This document shows positions 22,801 to 34,800 of a stretch of DNA of 64,000 bases, piece after piece (within the stretch, counting starts at the first letter, position 1; each line of letters starts with the position of its first letter). The notes beneath the pieces were generated by a model. That model was not told where the DNA came from and did no database searches. It saw only the letters and a program-made list of their open reading frames with translations. Position numbers and translations under genes: made by a program. The stretch is taken from NCBI GenBank assembly GCA_000708835.1, contig DF236965.1, positions 334,364 to 398,363 of the forward strand, read 5' to 3'. This DNA is from Klebsormidium nitens (taxonomy: Eukaryota > Streptophyta > Klebsormidiophyceae > Klebsormidiales > Klebsormidiaceae).

Positions 22801-25800
22801 CTCGTCTTCATTTTCATCTTGACCACCCCGCCACTCCAAGACCCGTCCCCGATCTTCCTCGTCTTGAGTTAAGTACCCGTCGCTGAGGCCTTGTACACTC
22901 ATGCAGTCCGCATCCTCCCCCTGCTCTTTGCTGCCCCTACTGGCTTCAACAGGGCCTCCCCGTTCCTTCTCTTCCCTATCCAAACGCCGACCCGAAGCCT
23001 CAGACGCCAAACCCGTAGCCAAACCCGCCACAAACCTTCTTTCCACGCCTGTCATCGAATCGGGCTTACAAGTGGATGGCAAATCGGGCTCCGGCCCTGA
23101 TTCCGGGCACTCTCCATCCCTCCCCCTCTCTTCTTCCTTGCCTCCCCGTTTGGCATTTCCCGCATGAGGCCTCCTATCACCTCTCGTCTTCCGCAGCGTT
23201 TCCGGCAACGGGCAATGGCGCGCGAGCAGCCTGCCCAGGTCGAGCTTTTTCACAAGGACGAGCAGGTCGCGGAAAAGAGGCAACACCGCTTGGAGTTGAC
23301 GGGGCGCCCGCCTGCAGGGCGACGATCCAGGTGGTTTCAGCCGTAGTGTAAGTACAGCAACCAAATGCATTCGCTTACCCTTTCAAGCGGGGGAAAACGT
23401 TGTCGATCATTTCGATATATTATCTTTCTGCTCACGGCATTTGGACCATCTGCCTTTGCTTGAGGGGCGCTTTTGGAGAGAAGCTAATGGATCACTCAGT
23501 CCTAAACGTTTGCGACACCGACAGTTCTTAGAGCTCTGTCAGTTGGCCCCATATGACAGGACGCGTGTTGCTCCGGAAGATCATACACGGCAATGTAACC
23601 TTCAATGAAAGTATCAGAGCTTCCCAGAAAAGAATCGTTCCAGCTCTTACAGAATCTAGATGACTGGCTGAAGCGCAAGTCCTCAAGAAATGACAGTAAG
23701 AGATCCAAACGGACGTCTAAACAGAGTAGAACAGAGCAAACTTCCACTGACCATTCTTTCGCCTCCGTGTTGGCCGCCCCCGTTGCTGTTTCCGGCCGGA
23801 CAGACCCAAAGGCTGCTTGGAAGCTTGTTCGTGGTTTGGGCTGTGCAATCATTGGCGCAGCTGATGCGGGCTCGAAAACGTGCCACACGAGAGCCTTTGC
23901 AGCCGCACCGTCGGTCCCCAGAGAAGAGAGGATGTCTGTAACATGGGCGGAATCAAGGAATCATCCGGAAACTGACGGAATAGACAAGAAGCCTCCGCTG
24001 ACGGATGTTGAGGCAGACGGAGCAAAGCAGTGGGTAGAGCTCCGGGCAAGTGTCCGACATCGAGGAGGAAGCGTTATGCCTGGTACTTGTCGCCAGAATA
24101 CCGTCCCAGCATGAGAGTGACGACCTCAGAACCATGATTTCGAACAGATTGGCAGACACACCGGAGCAAGATCAAGATCCCAAACACCGAAACGTTAGCA
24201 TAAAGAGCAACAATACAAGCTGAACGATATTGTTGATCAACGTTGACGTAGCGGCAGGATACGTGACGTGGGCAGTCCCGCCTTTCGCCCGTGGCTGGCG
24301 TTGTAGAACATGGCGGCTCGAGGAAGAAGCCTTGGTCCACTCTTCGCAGCCCTCACCGTCGGCGACCCCTTGGCTGGCGCCGCGGGCCTCTGGGTCGCCG
24401 CCCCTGGCTTTGAAGACCTTGCTTCCGAGCGACGAGGCAACATGGGCTCTGTCTGATCCAGCGGACGCTTTTTGAGATCTGATCGGAAGGGATCCCTTTC
24501 TTCTGCCCTGGTACCGATACGGCCCCCAGGACCAAACCTTCGGACCGAGGCCGTTTCGCAACTGTTTGGCAGACAGTTCGATTGGTCAGCACGCCGGAAC
24601 CTTTCCACCTCATGTACACCCGGCGTCTTCCTCCGGCTGACCGCGACCGAGGCGCCCTTCCCCTGGATCACCACCCGGTGACTCTTCTTCCAAGCGCCCG
24701 CCAAAGCGGGCTCCTGCGTGACCGGCTCTTCTTCCAAACCCTCCAAACCCTCCAGGGACGCGCGCTCGCTCGTCGCATCGCGCTCTGCCGCAGCTCTTCT
24801 CCGCCTCTTCCGCTGCCAGCTGCTCTCCCTGACCCGCTTTCGTTTCCCTGCGTCGGGGGCCGTCCCCTCCGAAGGGCGTTCCTCCGGCTCTCGACCAGAC
24901 TCCTCTTGCGTCAGAGGGCCAAAGTCCTTGTCCGAAGGTTCCGCTGGACTTGCACAATCCATGTCGGCCCGACTTCCACCAAATTCCCTTCTTGACAGCC
25001 CAGGGGACACTCTAACGTGAATAGGCTCCAAGCAGGGCGTCAGATCTTCCGGTCGCCCTTCTGCGACCGGTTCGCCCAGACGCTCCCCCCGTTTTCTCAG
25101 GCCTGCGGCCCCCTTGTCACACTTGTTCCTCATGACGTCTTCCAGTCCCCCCCCAGGTCCTCTTGCGCCTCCTGACGCCCCCCGCAATCTCTCAAGTGCG
25201 GCTTTCTGGCCTATACTCCCCTGGGCCTCAAAGCGGGCCACGTGGCAAGGATTCTGCCCCTCCGCCCCTCCCCGCATCCGTCTCACCACCGGCTCCTGGC
25301 TTAAGGGGCCCTCGCTGACGTCCTCGGACTCGCTTAAGTGCGTCAACGCTGGGTGGCTTTGACCGTCCAGAACCGACGCTTTCTCTTCATCATTTCTGAA
25401 TTTCCCCGATTTTTGCTTCCTGTCAGGTCTCTCAGCTACTTCGTGACTGACCGCTCGACCTCCACAAAACGAAATCGTTTCCCGCAAACTCCGCTTGGAC
25501 CCCGCCTTCGCCCGTTGTTTTGCGGCCCTCGCACAGCCATCCTCTCTGCGCTCGTTTCCTCCCTTTGGTTGCGTCGGCCTCCTCCGTTTGCCATCGACAA
25601 ACCGCACGTGTGCTGATCCCTCTGGCCCACAACTCGAATCCGCCACCCGAGCACTCTTCCGCTTTCTGCTGACGTTTGCAGGCTGAGGGGGATCCCTTTG
25701 CAGTGGGGCCGACGGCTGGAGGCGCTTCTTCCATACAAGGTCGGTGATAGGCCGTCCGCAGACTTGAAGCAGGCAGCCGTTGGGTAGAGGGACGAAGATG

Positions 25801-28122
25801 GAACTGTTGCGCAGGAGGTGGAGCATGGTAGGGGCGCCAATCTGTACGATGTGAAGTGACGTTCAAAAAGAATGACGCGTGCTCGTTACTTGAGCACGTG
25901 TTGCTGCCTGTGCGTTTCGATGGTGGTCCTCGAGAAATCAAGGCGGGTCTCAGTCTCCATCGGAGTCTCCCTAGGATCTACTTTTAGGTTCACTTATTGG
26001 TTTCAGACGTTCGATTCTTATTTGCAAGCCGACATCAAGAGTACCAGGATGAATTCGCGACCAACTGTATGAAAGTTTCACAAACTCAGGTGCAAAATTG
26101 GTCACTTATGAGCGACTTTTGTCAAGCGACACGCACTTCGGTGTCCATCTTCTGGCAGCAATTGCGCCTGGACGAGTGGCAAACTCCGAGTGGCTTCCAT
26201 TTTTTGACATGAGATCAACGGAGAAATTTATGTTAGTCGAAGACACTGCCAGCATACAATCTACAGGATGTTAAGAGCTGAACATGGCGTGTCGTATTCA
26301 AGCAAAGTTAATCGGATCCTGAAAAAACGCGGTCAGGGAGTACGTCAGATTGTTTCAAGGAGCATAGCCTGGCCTCTGAACCCATTACAGCAATCGTCGA
26401 AGAAAAAGCAGCCGTAACACGACTGTCCTCAAGCAGAACCTTTCCACTTTTTTGACACAGGGCATAGATTGAGGTTCAAAGGTACTCACCCGGCTCAAGA
26501 GCAGCTCCCAGGGGGGTGACGTCACCGCAGCAAAGGCGCTGCTCAGGCCGAGGCACTCAACGCCGCTGGTGTTCGGGAGGGGTTGTCCTTGTCTTCTCAC
26601 ATGAGCGCCGGCCTGTAGCAGATTGTTTTGTCAAATTGACATATCTCTTCGTTGATGAATTTCTTCGTCTCTACGATAAAAGCCAGGAATCTTTCTCTTG
26701 TACGGCAAAGTAAGCAGAATCTACTGGAGAGTCTGAATTGGCTTTGTCAGACCTGACTAGGCTACTGACATGGCTCGTGTGCAACTTGGAGGAGATTGAT
26801 GAGATTCGGGAGTGGAAGCTTCTCGTCTCCAAAGCTTGCCAACACGTTTCCAACGGTTTTCGTTCTTAGACCGGACATTGGGGATGGATAGTCGGGGTGA
26901 TGTAGCCCTGGTGGATTGGAGATTGGAGAATGGAGATTGGCTGCCTCAACAAGCTCAACAGGGCTGAAGACATGAAGGGCGCATTCAAGATTATAACAAA
27001 ACCACCAGCCTTTTCCCTGGCCGAATTATATCTCTAAGCCAAAGCCTGCAATTCAACACTAAGGTCAGGCGTCAACCACGAAAGGACCTCTACAGAACAA
27101 ACGGCAGATTCGCGCATTCAGGAATACTTATCCAAGGCATCCTCTGTCTGAACGTCACATGGTGGCGGACGAAGCGGCTTACCCTCTGATGCCCCTGACA
27201 AAGGAGATCGCTGGGCCGGCCGCCTTTCTGGAAATGCAGCTCAATGGCCCGGTTGACCAGCTGGGGTCAGAAGGAAAGGGGGGAGCGTGTCAGAAAGTCC
27301 ATCATTCTCCTGGTTCTGGTTCTGCTACCTTATCTCAACGGCTTTTGCTACGTCTACATTTGACGTGACTCAAAAAGCGCTCTCTAATCAGTCAATCATG
27401 CAACCAGACTAGAAATTGCTGAGCAAGCTTTGCAGGCCTACACGTTTGGCATCATTCTCCTGTGTGTAGGAACAGTCAAGCTCAATCTACGTCCGCAAAC
27501 TCCTGCTGTCCTGCTTATCCTCCTGTTAAGGCATGCGAAGTGAGATAGATTGTTGGACTACCACCCCGCAGAAATCCTCTTTCAACATATGTACCTCAGT
27601 TTGCGTCCACCCATGGTCGTCCTCCCCGCTCCGGCCCCCTCTAAACTGCGGTGCCCTTTCGTTCAACACCACAAAGGTCTCCTCCAACAAGCGCACTCTG
27701 TGGTCCTCAGGATCAGTCTCAAGTACCAAGCCGCGACTCTTTGGACCAGCTCTACAGTGGACAGAACCGGTGGTTGTTTCAGAATTTGGCTTCTGAATGT
27801 TGCTCCTTTCATGCTCGTTAGGATTCTTGCTCTCTCTACCCTTCTGTCCGGTTCCTGCTCTTGGAATGCGAGGCCCACATTCGCAGCCATTCACCTCTCC
27901 TGCTACTGAGTCCAGATGAGCCCCGCCATGCTGGGGGGAAAGTGACGCCAAGCACCCCCCAGCACTTGCATTTTGAGCGCCACACTCAATGCTGGCTCTC
28001 CCTATGATGATGCCCAGAAGTCCGCCAAGACTGTGCACGTTGCTGTAGATGTGCCTGAGGATCTTGGGGCATGTTAGATTGTTGGCTGCCAGAGGAGCAC
28101 TCGCCTGTGAAGAAAGCTTCAT
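16809..28122 (-). CDS. TERT: Telomerase reverse transcriptase, oversized
   Basis: Catalytic subunit that copies telomere repeats from the telomerase RNA. Eleven minus-strand exons: 28122-27595, 27260-27183, 26612-26490, 25841-24263, 23935-23752, 23311-21007, 20453-20247, 19892-18625, 18236-18002, 17587-17396, 16988-16809; all GT-AG, phases agree, 2,292 residues predicted (known plant and human TERTs are about 1,100-1,260). TEN domain: LLEETFVVLNERAPQF and WELLLSR; then MLHLLRNSSIFVPLPNGCLL. CP-type motif LPTSHIL spans exons 4/5. RNA-binding region: PLFRDLLVLVKKLDLGRLL, later IGQFCEHCHVAAFVW. RT motif 1 VVPLLRSHFYVTE (about 1293), motif 2 RLLPKANGMRPIARL, motif A CDIAAAYDTIPQEFLWQ (catalytic Asp about 1584), B' QRRGIAQGSILST (1701-1713), C LLMRWVDDSLFLS (VDD 2029-2031), E WCGLLLNSETLEVQADY, then a C-terminal extension. 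The extra length is three low-complexity regions: TEN-TRBD linker, inside TRBD, and between B' and C; a shorter repeat sits between motifs 2 and A. The first ATG follows an in-frame stop; exon 1 could instead begin at an AG at 28105. Parts of the insertions could be unrecognised introns. Confidence 0.9.
20545..20612 (+). other. Possible tRNA-like or SINE head (A and B boxes)
   Basis: Within a TERT intron, GGCCGAGTGGCTT resembles a Pol III A box and AGGTTCGAACGC, about 35 bases on, resembles a B box. I cannot fold a convincing cloverleaf: the anticodon stem and acceptor stem do not pair. It may be a decayed tRNA-derived SINE, or coincidence. Confidence 0.2.
21319..21510 (-). repeat. 21-bp in-frame tandem repeat encoding heptapeptides in TERT
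   Basis: About nine degenerate 21-base units, starting with CCGTCCG on the plus strand, lie inside TERT exon 6. On the coding strand they give successive seven-residue units such as VGRKRDG, VGRNADG, TGRNADP and FGRPGAR, rich in Gly, Arg and Asp. The block falls between RT motif 2 and motif A. Confidence 0.8.
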
Positions 28123-28844
28123 TGCTTATTGAAGCTTGTCCAATGCATCTTTTGGTCAGAAGAAGAGCTGTTTACAATGAAATGTGCGAATGAGGATACT
28201 CTAGCCAGGCGTGCAGCTCAGATTTTAAAGGTTGATCACTGTCTTTTGCAATGAGCTCCCCTTCAGACCTTTCTTGTTGAAGGCCAGCTTTTCCAGCAGC
28301 TGAAAGCCACAATGCAGGCTGTCGCAGAGCGCGTGCTGTGGCTCAGAAACCAGGTCGGATGTCAGTAGACCGACAATGTAGCTTCATGCAGATCGGGAGA
28401 GTCGAATTGGCACCTTTTGCCATTAGTTGGTTGGTTGAAATCAGCGTCGTATGCAGAGATTCGGACTGCTATGCCAGGCTTCGCTTGACGGTCCTTTCTG
28501 CGGTGCCGTTCCGTAGTTGTCGTTTCGTGCTCGAAACAAGGTCTGAGCAGTTAGCGGTTGGAAGAACGGCATTGACGTTGTGCACGTTTAACCTACTCAA
28601 TATGGTACTTTCGGAGCCAATTTACGACATTCACAGAAAAGGAGTTTGCTCGAAAAGTGCTGCACATGCAGCTATCGTGGACATTGAGGAAAGCTAGGTA
28701 GGTTGCAGATCTGCCAAATCTGCTCATAGCCAATAGAAGGGGCCCTCTTCCACTCCTCGAGGAGGAGCCTGCCTGCATTGCTGGCTAGCGTAGTCATGTA
28801 CTCACCTTAGAGGCAAATCTGCTCGTGGGACCGGCGTCTCTACG
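28123..28844. promoter_or_regulatory. Shared divergent promoter region of TERT and LCAT-like gene
   Basis: The two start codons are 722 bases apart and point away from each other, so both promoters and 5' UTRs must lie here. No TATA box or other core element stands out. A minus-strand open stretch near 28261-28343 (reading CDSLHCGFQLLEKLAFNKKG) is unexplained. Confidence 0.4.
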
Positions 28845-31800
28845 ATGGCAAGGTTTGAGCATCTTGCCGTCTTTGTGACAGCATTGCTTGGATTGCTGCA
28901 AGTGCAGCAGGTAGCGGCAGGCGCATGGAAGGACAGCATGCTGCATCCAGTCATCATCTTTCCAGGATTCTCGTATTCCAGACTGCGAATCACAGTAAGC
29001 AACCTGTATACTATGCTTCTTGGGGCCCAAAGCAACCAGTTCACTTGAAATAAGGCCAATGCCGCCGGAGTAGTTTTCACCTTTCTGATCCCAATTGATT
29101 ACATGCTGTTTGCAATCCTCCTCAATTGCATCTGCTTTCAATGTTCACTCTTGGCTTAGAAAGTATTGCGCCCGCTCTTCTGTATGTTCAACTTACAATA
29201 CATGCAGAGTGTTTGCTGTCGCTGTTTAGATCCTCGCGCCACAGCCTGTGTGAGTGTGAAACACCACCAGCTTGGGCCCACAAGAATCTGCATCTTTCAA
29301 CAATCCTTCAAATTAAGATCATTCTAGAGTAAAGAGGCACTTTGGAATGCATGTGCGCCAGAGCACTTTGAAGCAGCTTCGTCATCACCATGGCGTCTCC
29401 TCTGATAATTGTCAAGCTCAAGTGGCGCCCCTCTAACCTTGTCAAGCTCAAGGCGCCTGAGCAATACTCTGAAAGGCAATTCCAGAGTTCAGATCCTGAA
29501 AGACTGACCACAAAAGTTTTTTACGGACAGGCCGATGCACAGTCCGCGGCTGGTTTCTTGAAATCTGCCGTTTGGTTTGTATGAAATCGGTTTACGAGAT
29601 TTTAGGATCCGTGACTTTTCTGATCTTGGTTGTAACCTACAGATAAGCAGGTTCTCTTGGCTTCTAGTCCTGGAATGCTATAGTGGTTTTCTTGTAGTCT
29701 GAGAACTTCTTGGTTCCTTTCGTTTACTGCATTCTGTGCTTTGTTGCTGCTTCTCAACAAGAAGCAATACTTTGCAGTGTAGCAGTACCTTCCACCCGTC
29801 AGCAATTCAGTCAGGATGTATCATGGTACTCAGCTGAGATCTGCTGTTTAAACGGTTCTGGAAACCTCCTAAGAATTCTGAAAACCTCCTAAGAGTTGTT
29901 AGTCACAGCTGACTTGATCAGTTTTTGGGTGAGTGCCTAACGATCCTGATCACCTCAGCCTACTCAGCGCATACTTTGAGACTAGGTTAGTTACTTAAGG
30001 TTCGTCAGCTAGACCGAATAGCCATCAGAGGCACTCATCAGTGATTTTCAAGTTTCAAAGACTGGTCCCTTCATCAGTGCAGCACTGCTATTTTCATGAG
30101 CAGCCCTGGTCGTGAACATCACAAAAACCTCTCATTCCATTCTGATGTTCTTTCAAAATAACCTGCTAGATCAAGACGCTTGTCCTCCTAGGTGAACGCC
30201 ACGTTTGCTGCCCCTGACATCCCCGATTGCCGTGCTTCCACTCCCACCACCTTCGACTTCTTCTACGGCTTCGATCCCGCAACAATCCCGTTCAGTGAGG
30301 AGTGCATCTTCCGCATGCTGGAGCCTATTTACACCAACTCGTCTGGGGCACTATCCAATCGTTTCAGCCCCCAGCCTGGAGTCCAGGTAGAGTTTAGACT
30401 CCTGCTTCTTCAACCCTTTTTTGAGTCGTATTCGTCCATCTTAGTTTCCACCCGGTTAGAGTCAAGTAGATTCTGCTCGAAGTCGAGGTTCTGTATCCCA
30501 GTTCTTGAGGCAGAAACACCAAAAGCATAGCCTGGCATTACTCTCTGAATTTGACCAATGCACGAGTCAGTGTACAGAACCGTGTCTGAGGGGCGTCCAA
30601 GGACAGAGTCGTTTAGAAATCTGGAGCCCTTACTGAATTTGTCTCCTCTCTGTCCCCGACGTACAATCCGGCTTTGATATCGTGCTAGCCTGAAAGCGGG
30701 GAGAGCGGGGTGTTTAAAGTTCAAGTCACAAAGACAGAGTCGGGCAGGCAAACACTTTTTCCTGTTGCCTGTGAGGTCATCGGGCAGGCTCGAGGGGTAC
30801 GACGACTTCACTGCCAACCTGCTATAAACCGAAAGCTTTCTTCACGGTCATCCGGTGCCAGCGCATATGTCAGAGTGCACCAATCTTCCCTTACCAACCG
30901 TGGCAATCAAACTAAATCGCCCTTTCAAATTCGCCGCTTGTGTCCTTGCTTTTCAAACACGTGTGCTTCGTCCGACAGGTTTCGCTTCCTTATCACGGCA
31001 CCACCCTCTGCCTCGGCGCGCTCCCCAATGGCACCACCGAGTGGGACTCTCTCATTTCTCAGTTCAAAGCACGGGGCCTTCGGGACGGGGAAACCCTGCG
31101 AGTTGCGTGCTATGACTGGCGCGCTTCGCCAAATGTGGACCTGATTCCCGACCAGCCCCTCATTCCTCTGGTCAAGAGCATGATTGAGGACGCATACGAG
31201 AAGCAGAACGGGACGCGTGTGTTTCTGATTGGCCACTCGAACGGGCCCGTCTATGCACAGCACTTCCTCAACCAGATGGACACCGCATGGAAGGAGAAGT
31301 ACGTTCAGGGGCTGATCGCGTATGCAGGTAAGCCGATTGAGTCTGAACGGGCCGACTTTGCCTCATTAACTCTTTAACACAGGAGAGTCCCTTCTTTGAA
31401 CCAGCGACCAAGCACCACTTATTTTCGTGTACTGGTCGAAGGCCACTACTTGATCTGCTGATTTCTGTGGAAACGCCAAGAGTCGTCGAACTTCCTGTGC
31501 TCGTCATGATCGAAGGTCGGTCGTGGCCGATGCTTTCTTCGCTGAAAGAGGTAAAAACGAGTACCATAATCCTTTACTCGGGTCCGTTTAAAGCCTCTCT
31601 GTGACCGTCGAATCGTTTCTGCTCACCATCACCTTCAATTTTGAAATTATCATATTCGGAAGTCAGGTGACATCTAGTGTTCAAAGTCCGCTCAGGAAAT
31701 ATCATTAACCTGATCGAGCTGCCTCCGAAGTCACTTGTAGCAAATCAAGAACTACTACGCTGTTGCATGGTCCCTTTCCAGTCAACAGTTCTGTCTGTTC

Positions 31801-33291
31801 GTTCCCTACTGCAAAAAACTGGCCCAACCAGGGCTTCTTCTAGTAGCAAACGTTCCAAGCCGGATTGAGCTGCCTTCAGAAGATTTCTTTCAAGTCATGG
31901 ACAGGCAATCTGTTGCCTTATTTCCATTCTCAGCGAGAAAAGCAATTCTTTTCGCTCGATCCTGATGCAAAGAAGTTGCCCGGTCAAGGCGGCTTCTACT
32001 AGCAGACGTTCCAAGCCGAGTTGAGCTGCCTTGAGCACATCGTCTCAATTTTCCCGTATTGATATATTCAAGCATTCAGTTCGTGCCGTTCTGTCGCAGG
32101 AAACTGGCCCGGTCAAGGCTACTTCTACTCCTACTTCCTGGCCGGCCTGACGATCCAGCCCGAGTATATGGGGCTCAACCCGGCCACCGCCCGGTCCATG
32201 GCGACCTTCCCCAGCACGTACTCGTTTGCTGCCAACCCGGCAATCTTCACGGACGAGAACGACATCGAGATCGTACGGACGTCCGTGAGGAGCTACCGGG
32301 TGTCCGACGCCAAGCAGCTGCTGATCGACGCAGGTGAGCAATGAGCTTTCATGCAGTTGCCAGGCCGTTAAGTGTTACTCTGCAGGTCGTAAGCAGGAGT
32401 TGTTGCATTCCGAAACATTTAGAAGTATCCTAAAGGCTAGCAGAAAGTAGTGTGAGCCTCCGAAAAGCACGCACGAGGACTTCGACGCTGCACCGCTGAG
32501 TGGTGTCTCCTGGGGGACTTGTTCGACCCAAACACGGTTGCTACTTTCGTTGTCAGATGAGGAGGTCGAGGAAGAAACAGAGTGAGGTTGCAGATTTTGA
32601 GACCGGACAAAAGATCCTGCAGGGATGGACAGAGTCCGGATCCGAACTTTCTCCGTCGATTTTCAGAACGAAAATGATGACTCTCAGGAACGGACTCGCT
32701 GACGCAGAATCCTTCGATAGACCGGAAAAGCGGCCGCCAGTAGACAAACGTAGAAAGGCCCACTAAACATGCTACGGCCCCGTCGGCATAATGATTCTCC
32801 CCTTTTCCGAACTTTCACGGCGTGACAACACGTTGAAACTTGATTACTGATCTGCTCGCTCGTCCCCAAGCGCAGGTTACGGTACGAAGGAGCTCGAGTT
32901 TTACGACCTGTTCAACGGTGCCGTCACCCCAAATGAATGGCCAGGCGTGAACGTGCATGAATTCTTTGGTACGAACCTGAAAACCGAAGTAGGCACAGTG
33001 TATTCCGTCCCCGCGAGCATTGGGCTAGAGTCGAGTGGAAGCCTGACCCGTTTGGGTGACATGAATCAGGAAGATATTGTGAATGATTCGACATTAGAGT
33101 TGTGGCAAAAAGCAGCCGCGAAGGCAGAGAACTGTAGGTTTTCAGCAACCGAGCTAGACCGTGTGAACCATTTCCAGTACTTGAGCCAACGGACAGTGAT
33201 AGGGATTACGGTCAGGCTGATGACAGTCAAGCGGGACGTCGAGTCTGTTTGTGAACCCGGGGACGACTTCAATGCTTTGCTAGATCAATAG
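28845..33291 (+). CDS. LCAT-like lipase/acyltransferase, secreted
   Basis: Alpha/beta-hydrolase of the lecithin:cholesterol acyltransferase / phospholipase family acting on phospholipid or sterol esters. Five exons: 28845-28994, 30192-30386, 30979-31327, 32100-32333, 32876-33291; GT-AG, phases agree, 447 residues. An N-terminal signal peptide (FVTALLGLLQVQQVAAGA) is followed by HPVIIFPGFSYSRL, the usual first beta strand of the family. GVQVSLPYHGTT follows the GVQTRVPHFGST pattern of plant members. The nucleophile elbow is LIGHSNG with Ser about 202, and the segment after it (AGNWPGQGYFYSYFLAGL) matches the family's GNW/GG lid region. LGDMNQEDIV and VNHFQYL near the C-terminus occupy the places of the catalytic Asp and His. 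The typical GDGDGTV is not conserved, so it may be a divergent subfamily. Several NxT/NxS sites support passage through the secretory route. Intron 3 holds copies of the exon-4 edge. Confidence 0.85.
31790..32040 (+). repeat. Two decayed copies of an exon start inside LCAT-like intron
   Basis: Stretches near 31790-31870 and 31945-32035 resemble the region around the true acceptor at 32099. The exon reads GNWPGQGYFYSYF; the copies would read KNWPNQGFF then stop, and KKLPGQGGFY then stop. In both copies the CAG acceptor has become CAA. They also resemble each other after the stop (CGTTCCAAGCCG), so they are serial tandem duplicates. Confidence 0.65.
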
Positions 33292-34089
33292 CATCTCAGG
33301 CTTCAATATGAGCTTCTCTGCGATGCTAGGCTAAATCTTGATTGATTGCAGTTGGTCTGTTGTACGACTCAATTGGTTATGTTGCATGCAAATCGATCGA
33401 AGCTGCATGAGGCATGTGCTCGTATGATGTATCTGCGCACGAAAATGGCTCACTTTGGACGATCAGTCGCCTCCATATGAAAGCACCGGAGGCACATGAC
33501 CAAGAGCACGAGTGTCGACGTACCCGGCTGCCAAGAGGCTGGGACGCATGACAATTTGAACGTGCGCGAGGATCAAATTGTTCAATACCGTATAGTAATT
33601 GCACATATCCCAGCCTCGTTGCTGAGTCCGATATACATCGGAGGGCCAATTGCTGCATGTTTGAGTTCAAGAATTCTAAGATTCCGTTCAACACCTTCTA
33701 ACATGATCATAAGTCTTTCCTGGGGTAACACAGCAAACGGCCACATCAGGTACAACAATCGAGTTACGGATGCAGCACCTCTCAGAAGGTCACCGGATGA
33801 GCTCGTTTCAATAGAGCGGAGCCTTTCATAGGAAGCCGCTGTCGACCCGTAAGTTTCAAGGCAAGGCTTTTGACGTTCACTCAAGAGCTGCAAACGCCTG
33901 TTTTATAGCCAGCATGATATGTTCAGCGAGTTTTGGGGGACTGAGTGCCCCTGCAATCTGGCAGTATCCTGCAAATCTGAAACCTTGTCATCTGGGTCGA
34001 AAGGTCTGCATTGCTGCATATCTCGTTCCGTCATCATCCTGGACTTCGTGTCATTAGTATGAACCACCAAGGCCGAGGAAGCCGCTAAC
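33292..34089. other. Intergenic, no recognised feature
   Basis: This stretch follows the LCAT-like stop. I see no exon chain, repeat or RNA gene that I can support. Confidence 0.4.
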
Positions 34090-34800
34090 ATGAGGGAACT
34101 ATTTTGGCGGCGCCCAGTGGGACTTTTTGAGGGCGCAGCGAGACAATATAATGGATACATGAGGGATGAATGATTCCAATACCCTCCTTGATTGTGCTGC
34201 TTTCTCGTGGGCATCCTACTGCAAACCCGGCCACTTCCATATAGAGCTCCCCAGCACGCGCTCGAAGCGCATCGAAGCCTACAACATAACCATCGGATGG
34301 TGTGCTTACGGCAACAAGGGGTAAAGAAACGGTCATGGCATTCCGCGGAACCGCTGACTTGCGAGGTGTAAGAAGGGACGTTCAAATCTAGCGTGAGAAA
34401 CCCAATCAAAAGGTAGGTTGCGTCAATGCATATGGTGTGTATGTCCATGACGACTTTGCAGACGCGTTCGTAAGGGTCTACGACGTGTGCATGGAGGCAG
34501 TATCGCGGGCATTCAGAGAAACAAAGATGATGTTGATCACGACCGGACATGCTTTGGGCGGAGCACTAGCCAGCATGTGCGCATTGTGTGCAGCATCCAA
34601 GCACCCAAGAGGGACGTGACGTGTATCACATTTGGTGCGCCTGGGGTACCATATCTTCCCTCATGAGAGCATGCAATAATGCCAGACCTGGAAGGGGCGC
34701 TTGGAGTCAAGAGCCTCCGAGTCAAGATCCATGAGAAGGGCAAAGATGTGAAGTTGCGCTCGCTCTGCAACGGGATTATCAAATGTCCGTAACCTTGATA
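34090..34800 (+). pseudogene. Decayed class-3 (fungal-type) lipase fragment
   Basis: Pieces of a lipase_3 domain appear in order but in different frames. GLFEGAARQYNGYMRD starts near 34120, FRGTADLRG near 34340 (the family's conserved FRGT strand), then VNAYGVYVHDDFADAFVRVY, then TTGHALGGALASMCAL near 34545, then ITFGAPGVPYLPS. The nucleophile motif is GHALGG where active members have GHSLGG, so the catalytic serine is replaced by alanine. In-frame stops and at least two frame changes separate the pieces. Introns could explain some breaks, but the TAG after RRDVQI and the missing serine point to a dead copy. Confidence 0.6.

Noticed and set aside
33903-34550. 215-residue minus-strand frame
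   Set aside because: It overlaps the plus-strand lipase remnant and has no recognisable domain.
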